Below, piece by piece: positions 1 to 8,906 of a stretch of 64,000 bases of DNA (positions within the stretch are counted from its first letter, which is position 1; the number at the start of each line of letters is the position of its first letter). The notes beneath the pieces are model-generated. The model did no database searches and was not told the DNA's origin. It was given only the letters and a program-made list of their open reading frames with translations. The position numbers and the translations under genes are program-made. The stretch spans positions 40,150,530 through 40,214,529 of the forward strand of contig NC_087064.1 in NCBI RefSeq assembly GCF_963678635.1. The letters run 5' to 3'. The DNA is from Symsagittifera roscoffensis. Taxonomy: Eukaryota; Xenacoelomorpha; Acoela; Convolutidae.

Positions 1-473
1 TTTTTCGCGAAAACATCGGCACGCGTTTTGTAATTTTTGTGTGTTACGTGTAGATTGTGTATTGAAGGTGTTTTGTTTCTCTGGTTTATGGTAAGTCAAT
101 AGTAGGATGTTCAAAAACTTGGAATATCTATCAAAAAATTGAAACTGATAGTTTGATAAGATTTTTTGAGATAAAAAAAGAAAGACTAATGTTTTACACA
201 CATTTAGGTATTGAATCAACAAAGTCCCATACACGAACCTTTTGTAGTGGGCAAAGGTTATCACTTTTTTACAGTCTAGGCTGACGAAGTGTCTCGGGTT
301 TTCAACTAAACAGGATTCATTCTCTATTTTTTCTGGAGTTTTAGCTCTAAAGAAAAACCAGATTTATAGTACAGAGACAGAAACGATGGAAAGTCCCAAA
401 AAAGTTACAATATTTTTATAGTAACCTGAAAACTCAAAAAAAATTAACATTTTTGGCGACTGTTCTGAATTTG
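1..473. other. AT-rich sequence, no gene seen
   Basis: I see no supported gene in this stretch. It lies downstream, in the minus-strand sense, of the capsid-like transposon fragment at 474-967 and may be the end of that eroded element. Confidence 0.4.
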
Positions 474-967
474 TCAGTTTGAATATTTGATATTTTTTTC
501 TCCCAAGACTATCACTTCCGTTACTTGCTCTGAGGGAAATTGGAAAAACATTTCTAATCTCAAGTTTTCTCCACTAAGTTCTGGATAAGGAAACTGTTCA
601 GCTGCACCCTGTAGTGAAGTCAAGTCGAAAAATAGAATTAGTGATTTTAAAAATCTTTCATAAACTGCATTGCTTTCATTGTTGTAACATAAATGCGACA
701 AGGAGAAGTTGTATCTAATGAAATAATTGCTCTTCCAACCGGAATAATTCTAAGCTCTTTCAAATGAAATTGATGATAACTGAAACAAAATTCTCGAAAA
801 GATCCCACAACAGCTAAATTTGTTTTCACTGCAACAGCTATTCTTCTGATTTGGGCTCTATCGAAAACATTTTCGTGAATGAACTGGTTTCCAGAAGATG
901 GAATGATAAAGGTTCCCTCTATAGTTTCCATGTAGTTGTAATGAGCATGCTCCCTTTCCAGATTCAT
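474..967 (-). pseudogene. Polinton/Maverick-associated F54H12.2-like protein fragment (capsid-like), frameshifted
   Basis: Two overlapping minus-strand frames, 967-647 (ATG at 967) and 701-474, carry successive parts of one protein. The first has a basic 'RAQIRRIAVAVKTN' segment, then 'YHQFHLKELRIIPVGR' and 'SPCRIYVTTMKAM'. The second ends with 'YPELSGENLRLEMFFQFP' and 'EVIVLGEK'. This order is what I recall for the conserved uncharacterised family typified by C. elegans F54H12.2, encoded next to F54H12.3-type integrases in animal self-synthesising transposons. The two halves are in different frames, so the gene is broken, and the N-terminal half of the family is missing. A capsid role is inference from the Polinton context. 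Family recognition is from memory, not from a search. Confidence 0.55.
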
Positions 968-2322
968 TACAAGTATTGATGATTAAGTTCAGCTACTAAA
1001 ACTCTTCTAAATTAGGTCTAGCTCAAATTATTTTAGTTCGAACGTTGGTTTTTGGTAGTAATAACCTTCCACAAGTAAAAAAATCAATGGCAAGCCTTCC
1101 ATTAAGTGAAAAAGATATCCCTGATCATAAAGAACTTGCTCTATCAGTGAACGGATACATATCAAATGCTTCCGGGTGTTCTTCAAAACTATATCCGTGA
1201 CAAGCAAGTATTCCTTTACCACTCACTGTCCACGAGTTGAATTCAGTCGATATTTGTGCTTTTTAAGTGTATAATCCATTGGCGTTTTAAACCAATGTAA
1301 TGTTAAAGTAAACTTCACAATTGGAGAATAGAGAATTTAGTAGATTGCTTACATAAGTTAAGTAATTTGTGATTCCTCATCTGAATCATCCTCTGATTAT
1401 GCTTACATGAGTTAAGTAATTTGTGATTCCTCATCTGAATCATCCTCTGATTTTTCTTTTTTAAAAGCATCAGACAATCTTCCTTCGAAAAATTGAACTG
1501 AGGCGGGTATCACGCACATCCAAACGAAGATTAGTCCAAAGTCCGTCTCAACTTCAAACTCAATACTGCTTTCATCTAGAGATGTACTGGGAAATAATTC
1601 TTGCGTGTAACATGAAATCATTGTTTCCAAATTTTGGACTTTATCAAAAATCTCCCAAAAAGAATTTGTAAAAGCTCCGTACCGAAAAGACTACTTTGCT
1701 TTATAATCATTTTAACTTGTCAAAAAAGTCTTTGCGAGGCGACTGGTTTTCGAACTACTTTTTCGGGAAATGGTACTTCTTTTTCTACGCTTGGACTTTT
1801 TTCACCTCTCAAGTTTTTTCAAACTATTTTGTTACAACACCTTTTGCAAATTTTTTGATTTTTTACGTCCACTGACAAACACTTCAATATCTGGAGCAGC
1901 AGTTTCAAATAAATTTTCAACTTTGAAAAACCATTTCGTATGAAGTATAAATCAAAAACGATAAACCTAAATATTGCAAAACAAAAGAACAACTTGTGTA
2001 TTTTTTACGGACACAAAAAGAAATGCCTTTAATCTGAGCATTTTCTCATTTCTTTTCCGGAATTTTTCCTTTTTCAAGATTTTTGATGATGTATGTTGAA
2101 GTTTGTTTGTCGATATTGCCGAAGTTTTACAAATTTCATCTGTAAACTGTGGCTTGTATCCTTTTCGGAAAAAAAATATCTTCTTTCAAAATTCTCATTC
2201 TGTAACCAATTTTGAATTTTGGTTTACTATATATCATGAACGATTTATTATACAAATGGATAAAGAATCATTATTCTTCACATCTCTCGGAGATTTTCCA
2301 ATGGATCGATTCTTGCGACAAT
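968..2322 (-). other. Eroded transposon interior
   Basis: This lies between the capsid-like fragment and the integrase fragment. Short minus-strand frames exist (for example 1222-1028 and 1630-1412, the latter ending in an acidic D/E/S tail), but I do not recognise a domain in them. They may be eroded parts of the same element. The plus-strand frame at 2103-2405 overlaps the start of the integrase fragment and is taken as its antisense shadow. Confidence 0.35.
1347..1450. repeat. 54-bp direct tandem duplication
   Basis: Two adjacent near-identical copies of a ~54-bp unit (1347-1400 and 1401-~1450), differing at single positions such as acataag versus acatgag. On the minus strand they fall in the acidic end of the frame at 1630-1412. 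This is a simple local duplication inside an eroded element. Confidence 0.85.
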
Positions 2323-2664
2323 TCAATGTAGAAACAAATTGCTGCAATTTGAAAACATTTTTTTTGCAGCATGATCTACAATGTAACGACATATTATATG
2401 TTTGAAAGACTGAATTACTGTTTCTGCAAATGCACTTTTTGTTTCACTCATTGTTGAGTGAACTTCAATGTCTTTCTCCTTGCAGTATTTAAAAAAAATT
2501 GTTTTTCGAGAAAACACTTTTTTGAAAGCTAGTAAAGTGTCTGTGGCATTCTTTGTTTTCATTGTGTGAACTCTGACAAATCTCAAAAAAATATCTACAG
2601 CAACTAATAAATACTTGACACCATTGTTTTGACTAGCCAACTTGTCTACGAAAGCCAAGGCCAC
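2323..2664 (-). pseudogene. Polinton-type (F54H12.3-like) integrase fragment
   Basis: The minus-strand frame reads 'DKLASQNNGVKYLLVAVDIF', then 'FVRVHTMKTKNATDTL', and later 'CKEKDIEVHSTMSETKSAFA' and 'TVIQSFKHIICRYI'. This is the retroviral-like DDE integrase core of Polinton/Maverick elements (F54H12.3 family): the first catalytic Asp region (VAVDIF) and the helix that normally carries the Glu. The stretch expected between them, holding the second catalytic Asp, is missing between 'VFSRKT' and 'FFKYCKEKD'. The catalytic E position reads 'FAETVIQS'. The enzyme would be inactive. It lies on the same strand as the capsid-like fragment, supporting one decayed element. Confidence 0.65.
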
Positions 2665-3250
2665 GCTCCAGATTTCCTTGATATTTTAGAAAAAGCTTGA
2701 AATCTACGGAAACACCTGATTGGTGGACCAAATTTTGTGTCGGATGTCTTGGTTTGTAAGAAACTTTATACTTTCTATTTTGATAAACCAATCGCTTTAC
2801 TCAAGTTTTGAAAAGAACCGTACGCGGCTCTACCCCTAGAATAGAATCTTGTTAGTCTTATCTTTTCAGATTTTGAAAGGGATCCAAGTTCCTCTGTCTT
2901 TTGCTTTGGCATTCCAGTTGATAACAAGTTTAGGTGGAAGTTGAGTTGCTTCCAAAATAGTAAAGTAAATATCTGGAAAGTCGGTGTTTTTTTGTTCTAG
3001 TGCAGACACAAAGTCCACAATAGATTCTTTTGTATCACGATTATCTAATATGATGTTATCTGACTGACTCAGTTTAATTCTGGGAGAATTCAAAATAAAA
3101 TCAATAAGGTGCTTATTGCTACTCGTTTCAACTTCGCATGTACAGCACTGTTAGTAGAATCTAAATTTTCTGGTACAATCTCTTTTTTTTCTTGATTTTG
3201 TTACAATTTTTTTTCTTGGAATTGTAGTTTGAGACTAATAAACTGAGTAC
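2665..3250 (-). pseudogene. Probable upstream part of the same transposon, eroded
   Basis: The minus frame 3093-2866 ends in 'VINWNAKAKDRGTWIPFKI', and the stretch after it (about 2830-2665) reads in pieces such as 'YKVSYKPRHPTQNLV'. Both lie immediately upstream of the integrase core on the same strand, where the N-terminal part of the integrase or a neighbouring Polinton gene would sit. No intact domain is identifiable. Assignment rests on position. Confidence 0.3.
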
Positions 3251-3361
3251 GGAATTAAGGCAAAATGTTCCATTCTAAATCAATCGTTTAATGATAAAAG
3301 GTAATGATAGATATCAATTGTAACTCAAAATTAATTTATAAAGTTAATGCTTTTATTATCA

Positions 3362-6300
3362 AAATATGGTGGGGGAAGACCTGAGACATGCATAAACGTG
3401 CGTTTCAGGCCCTGAAACGCACGTTTATGCATGTCTCAGTTCTTCCCCCACCATGTTTTGATAATAAAACTAAATACTTTATAAATTAGTTTCACTAACA
3501 AACTATGGTGGGGGAAGACCTGAGACATTCATAAACGTGCGTTTCAGAGCCTGAAACGCACGTTAATGCATGTCTCAGGTCTTCCCCCAGCATATTTTGA
3601 TAATAAAACCAAATACTTTATAAATTAGTTTTATTATTGAAATATGGTGGGGGAAGACCTCAGACATGCATAAACGTCCGTTTCAGGGCATGAAACGCAC
3701 GTTTATGCATGTCTCAGTTCTTCCCCCACCATATTTTGATAANNNNNNNNNNNNNNNNNNNNNNNNNNNNNNNNNNNNNNNNNNNNNNNNNNNNNNNNNN
3801 NNNNNNNNNNNNNNNNNNNNNNNNNNNNNNNNNNNNNNNNNNNNNNNNNNNNNNNNNNNNNNNNNNNNNNNNNNNNNNNNNNNNNNNNNNNNNNNNNNNN
3901 NNNNNNNNNNNNNNNNNNNNNNNNNNNNNNNNNNNNNNNNNNTGGTGGGGGAAGACCTGAGACATGCATAAACGTGCGTTTCAGGGCTTGAAACGCACGT
4001 TTCTGCATGTCTCAGGTCTTCCTCCACCATATTTTTATAATTAAACTAATTTATAAAGTTTTTGGTTTTATTTAGGCCCTGAAAACAGGTTTCAGGCCCT
4101 GAAACGCACATTTATGCATGTGCAGGACCTTTTCCAGGTCTTCCACCACCATCTTTAATTAAAAAGTCATTTAGTTTACCAAAATATGGTGGGCAAAGAC
4201 CTGGGACATGCATAAACGTTTGTTTAAGGGCCTGAAACGCACGTTAATGCATGTCCCATGACTTTCCTAACATTATTTCGAAAAAAAATCAATTTATACA
4301 CTAAATGATTTTTTAAAATCGAAATATGGTATTAGGATAAGGGCTGGGACCTGTATAAACGTAAGTTTAGGGGCCCCAAGTTTTAGCTAACGTATGTCCC
4401 GGTTCCCCCTAACAATATTTCGTTCAAAAAATCAATTTTAAACTAATTGACGGTTTTATCGAAATATGGTAGGGGAGGGCTTGGGAAGGCAAAAAAAATG
4501 CTTTTCAGGGCTTCAAACGCACGTTTATGCATATCCCAGTTAGTTTATAAATTGTTTTTTTTTCTCAAATAAAGGTGGGGAAAGATCTGGGACATTCATA
4601 AAGATTGCGCTTCAGGCCCTTATGCGTGTCCCTGACTTTTCAAGCTCTTTCCCACCATATTAAAACTTTAAAATCATTTAATTTAAAAATTGATTTTGTT
4701 ATAGAAATATGGTGGGGAAGGCCTAAGAAATACCTTTTCAAGACATTCAGGCCCTGAAAATGCATTTCAGGCCACGAAACGCATATTTATGCATGTGCCA
4801 GAACTTTTCCAGGTCTTCCTCCAGCGTGTTTTAACTAAAAAAATATTTAGTTCATCGGAATATGGTCGGCGAAGATCTGGAACATGCATAAACGTGCGTT
4901 TAAGGGCATGAAACGCACGTTTATGCATGTCTCAGGTCTTCCCCCACCATATTTCGAAAAATCATTTCAAATGCGAATTGATTATTTCAAATCGAAATAT
5001 GGTAAGGTAAGAGCTGGGTTCTTTCCCACCATTTCGTTTAAAAATTCAATTTGTAAACTAATTGACGGTTTTCTCGAAACATGGTCGACGACCAGGGTCT
5101 TGCAAAAAACAGCGTTTCAGGGCTTGGAACGTACCTTTATGCATACCCAGGTCTTCCCCCACCATTATTTGTTGAGCGAAATAGTAATAAATTAAATTAT
5201 ATCAAAATTTTAACCAGAATATGGTGGTGAAAGACCTAGCAATCTTTTAAAAGCGCGTTTGAGGCCTGAAATTCACGTTCATGTCGTCCTCTGACATATT
5301 TTGAGAAAAAAGTCCAAGTAGTCTATGAATAGAATTTTTTTTTCAAAACATCTTGGGGGAAGACCTGGAAGATGCGCATAAAGATTGCGCTTCAGGCCCT
5401 GAAAGGCATGTTTATGCGTGTCCCAAGATTTTAAATTCTTCCGCACCATATCAAGATTTTAAAATCATTTAATTTATAAATTGATTTTTTTATCGAAATA
5501 TGTGGAGAAGACCTAGGAAAAACATTATCGCGCCTTTTAGGCCCTGAAACGCAAATTATGCATGTGCCGGAACTTTTACAGGTCTTGTTCCAGAGTGTTT
5601 TATAAAAAAAATCATTTAATTTATCGAATTATGGTGGGCGAAGACCTGGCAATGCATAAACGTGCGTTTAGGGGCCTGAAACGCATGTTAATGCATGTCC
5701 TATGTTTTTCCCCGCCTTATTTCGGAAAAAAACTAATTTATACACTAACTGATTGTTTTAATTGAAATATGGCAGGATAAGAGCAGGCATATGCATAAAC
5801 GTGCAATTAAGGGTCTCAAGTTTAAGTTAAAACATAACCCGGTTCTCACCCTACAATGTTTTGTTTGGAAAATCGAATTGTAAACTAATTGACGGTTCTC
5901 TCGAAATATTGTCGGTGAAGACCTAAAACATGCAAAAAAACTGCCTATCAGGGCTTGAAACGCATTTTTATGCATATCACAGGTCTTCCCCCACCATGAT
6001 TTGTTGAGCGAAATGAAAAATCAATTAACTTATGGTGGTGAAAGACCTGGGAATTGCGTAAATGTGCATTTCAACCCTGAAATTCACGTTTATGCATGTC
6101 TCAGGTCTTCCCCCAGCCATATTTTGATTAAAAAACCAAATACTTTATAAATTGTTTTTTTTCTTCTCAAAAGTTGGAGGGGAGGACCTGTTACATGCAT
6201 AAAGATTGCGTTTCAGGCCCTGAAATGCAATCTTATGCGTCTTAAGGGCCTCAATTTCAGGTTAATGCATGTCCCAGTTCTTCCTCCAGCATAATTCGAT

Positions 6301-7060
6301 TAAAACACCAATTTATAAACTGATTGACATATCTCAAAAAAATGGTGGTCGAAGACGTTGGAGAACCATGAACGTGCGTTTCAGAGCCTGAAACGCACAT
6401 TCTTGCTTATCCCCAGGTATTCCCCAACATGATTTGTTGAGAAAAAACTCAATTAATTTATCTCAATTTTGAAACAAAACAGGGTGGGGTAAGACCTAGG
6501 ATATGCGTTAACATGAGTTTCAGGCCTGAAACGCACGTTTATGAATGTCCCAGGTCTTTCTCTGCCATATTTCGTAAAAATTCAAGTCAAATATAAACTG
6601 TTTTTATTTCCTCAAAAATGGTGGTGGAAGACCTGTGACATGCATAAAGATTGCGTTTAGAGGCCTAAAGCGCACTTTAATGCAAGTCTCAAGTTTTTCC
6701 CCAACTTATTTCGAAAATAATCAATTGAATACTTATTGAGTTCTTCATCGAAAAATGGTGGGGAAAGAGTTGGGACATGCATCAAAGAGCGTTTGAGAGC
6801 CTGAAACGCACGTTTATGCATGTCCCAAGTCTTCGTCCACCTTTTTTCGAGATAACCGTCGTTTCAGGGACTGAAACGCACGTTTATGCATTTCCCGGCC
6901 TTCTTATTTCGATTTAAAAATCATTTTATAAAATAATTGACGGTTTTCTCAAAATATGGTGGGCGAAGACCTGGTTTATGCATAAATGTGCGTTTCAGGC
7001 CCTGAAACACACGTTTATGCATGTACCAAGTCTTCTCCCACCTTATTTTGACAAAAAAGT
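3362..7060. repeat. Tandem array of long palindromes (~138-bp units)
   Basis: About 25 units repeat with ~138-140 bp spacing (clean starts near 3366, 3505, 3643 and 3943). Each unit is a near-perfect inverted repeat with arms of ~43 bp and almost no loop: atggtggggg-aagacct-gagacatgcataaacg-tgcgtttcag, a short GGCC-centred axis, and the reverse complement. Palindromes are separated by ~45-60 bp of AT-rich spacer. Units near the left end are almost perfect; later ones diverge and some have lost half an arm. Several spacers share 'aactaattgacggtttt' (near 4437, 5058, 5883 and 6925), and some cores instead carry 'aaagattgcg', suggesting a higher-order arrangement. No coding potential. The form is that of a cruciform-prone satellite or tandemly amplified palindromic mini-element. 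Confidence 0.9.
3743..3942. other. Assembly gap (200 N)
   Basis: Exactly 200 undetermined bases sit inside the palindromic array, most likely a fixed-size scaffold gap where hairpin repeats defeated assembly. Predicted frames through the gap are artefacts. Confidence 0.98.
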
Positions 7061-7659
7061 CAATTAATAAGTGTTAAATAATAAAACAAAATTCATTAGG
7101 CGGATATTGAGCAGACAACACTTGGGTAGACGACGGTCTTGATCCAAAAAACAAATCAAGATTGAGCTATCAAACATTCTGAGCTAAAAAGTCCTAAATT
7201 TTACAACCCCCCCCTGCCACCTACCCTTCTGTAAGCTGAAAAACCAAATTAAAATTTCGGTGCTCCAAACGACAAACTATCAAGCAACTAAACAGATAGG
7301 CATCAGCCAAAAACCATTTAAGCCGAATAAAATCAACAAACAAAGAACAAAAAAAATCGAGTGGAACAGCCATTTAAAAGGCAGGCATGCTAAAAAAAAG
7401 ATCTGATGACATGCATTATGTTCTGTTGCTATCATAAGAGCCGAGCTAACTGGTTCAGTTGATTTTGTTAAACTAGTTGTTAACCCAAAAAAAGTCTATA
7501 ATCCAGTTTGATAACGCTTGCTAATTACAAGCGTAAAGATCAAAAACTCTAATTAAACAATTAGCTAATAATCTGAATACTCAGCAAAATGAATATCAAA
7601 AACGGAGCAGGTAAACATGTGCAAGTCATTAATTATCACTGTTTCAATTGGAGTTGATT
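7061..7659. other. TrxR downstream region with a dispersed-repeat fragment
   Basis: No coding region is seen. About 7448-7545 resembles 63238-63333 (shared 'gttaaacta', 'gttaac' and 'aaaaaagtctata' blocks, then 'ataacgct...aagcg'), so it is a fragment of a dispersed repeat. A C-rich run lies near 7207. The 3' end of the TrxR transcript probably falls here; I could not place a polyadenylation signal with confidence. Confidence 0.5.
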
Positions 7660-7725
7660 ATTCCCCTTGTTCAGACTTCGTCCTCTCTGAAAGTTTGAAA
7701 GAAGTCGTCATTCGTCGAAAGTAGA
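7660..7725 (-). promoter_or_regulatory. SECIS element of the TrxR mRNA
   Basis: Read on the minus strand about 140 nt after the in-frame UGA. The 5' quartet side is ATGAC (7711-7707). A helix GACTTC/GAAGTC follows (7706-7701 with 7679-7674), with weaker pairing above it. An unpaired AAA sits in the apical region (7696-7694), and the 3' quartet side is TGAA (7673-7670). This matches the general SECIS pattern RTGAN...AA...KGAW: 10 nt lie between the quartet and the AA, and 20 nt between the AAA run and TGAA. The lower helix I is weak by eye. The role is recruitment of SBP2/EFSec so that UGA at 7854-7852 is read as selenocysteine. Confidence 0.8.
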
Positions 7726-7845
7726 CAAAACCATACTTTTTGAAAAGGAAACGATCACTCCTTTAGTTACTATAAGTCATGCCGAACCAATCGACGTCAT
7801 AGTTATAACTCAGTTATGACTCATGACCTTCAAATTGGTTCTAAA

Positions 7846-8706
7846 CTATCCTCAGGTGCCTCCCCCGCATCCTGAGGCTACCAGCTCTTTGCCAGAGCTC
7901 TTGGTTATGTCCAGAACCGTAAACACTTCCGCATTGGTTGGATGGATTCCAACTAACGAGTCGAAGTCTTCTTTCTTGGCACCAATTCTCAGCGCCAGCG
8001 CAAAACCCTGCGTCATTTCGCCCGCATTTGGGGCAATGATATGGAATCCTATTACTCTATTGTCATCATTTTTGCACACCAACTTGGCATAGCAGACTCC
8101 AGCCTTCTGGCCAATAACCCATTCTAGAGGTTGGAATAAATTATGGTGCACTTCGATATTATCTTTGCCAAACTTTTCATGAGCATCTTCTTCAGAGTAT
8201 CCGCAACAACCGTACTCTAGAGGAGTGAAAACTGTCGTCGGAACGTTTACATAGTCCATCAAGACTTTTCCTTTTCCGAAAAGCCTCTGAGACAAAAGTT
8301 GACCAGCCTGTACTGCTACCGGAGTCAGCTCCAGCTTGCCTTCTATTACGTCACCGATTGCGTAGATATTGTTCACTGAAGACTGTTCAGCTTCGTTCAC
8401 GATCACTTTAGAAGTCTTCGAGTTGACCTTCACACCTATGGACTCAAGATTAAGTGATTCAGTACATGCTGTGCGTCCAATAGCAAAGAGAACTGTGTTG
8501 CATTCAATTTCAGCAATTTCGCCCGTTGAGTTGTTTTTGGCTTCGATTTTCAGCTTCGCAGGTGTCCCTGGTTCGATCTGTGTGATTTTTCTTGGGACGA
8601 ATCCCCGCATAAATTCGACCCCCTCTGCCTTCATGTATTCTCCTACACGTTCTGCACACTCTTGGTCGAATCCTCTCAGAAGTATAGATCGCACAAGTAC
8701 TGTGAC
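7846..8706 (-). CDS. Thioredoxin reductase, 3' coding exon (selenoprotein, C-terminal Cys-x4-Sec)
   Basis: The exon begins after the acceptor tttttag (AG at 8708-8707) in phase 0 with 'VTVLVRSILLRGFDQ' and has 287 codons to TAG at 7848-7846. It holds the rest of the NADPH domain, the 'NIYAIGDV' FAD-binding motif and the dimerisation domain with 'GIHPTNAEVFT', whose His-Pro-Thr and Glu form the active-site base pair. The end reads S-G-C-G-G-G-T-UGA-G-stop. UGA at 7854-7852 is penultimate, as Sec is in animal TrxR, and a SECIS lies downstream. Reading UGA as stop would remove the second residue of the C-terminal redox pair. Joined length with the first exon is about 506 residues, normal for the family. 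The enzyme passes electrons from NADPH through FAD and the CVNVGC disulphide to the C-terminal centre of the partner subunit, then to thioredoxin. The four-residue spacing between Cys and Sec is the odd feature. Confidence 0.95.
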
Positions 8707-8825
8707 CTAAAAAAGTAACCGAATTTTACAAAAAGTGATAAAACTTGCTAAACAAGTGTGGTCAACATAACATAGACATAATAAAAACTTCCACTTGAAC
8801 TTGTTTTCCATAGTAAACCAGATAA

Positions 8826-8829
8826 ATAC
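8826..8829. repeat. Target-site duplication ATAC, left
   Basis: ATAC directly precedes the TGGAACC terminus of the family A element. The same four bases follow the 3' LTR at 19571-19574. A 4-bp duplication is usual for Ty3/gypsy integrases. Confidence 0.7.
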
Positions 8830-8906
8830 TGGAACCTGATCTAAACCACCGAAATTACTTACACGTAAAACCACAGTTGAAATACCCAAAAATATAAAAT
8901 TCTACC

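Noticed and set aside
2103-2405. Plus-strand frame opposite the integrase fragment
   Set aside because: Antisense to the eroded transposon and without recognisable features.
3666-4030. Open frames across the N run
   Set aside because: They exist only because N codons do not stop translation; the flanks are palindromic repeat.
3362-7060. CRISPR array
   Set aside because: The repeats are ~90-bp palindromes with similar, not unique, spacers in a eukaryotic context without cas genes.
7852-7854. TGA as the true stop of TrxR
   Set aside because: It would delete the second residue of the essential C-terminal redox pair. A Gly codon and TAG follow exactly as in Sec-containing TrxR, and a SECIS is present.
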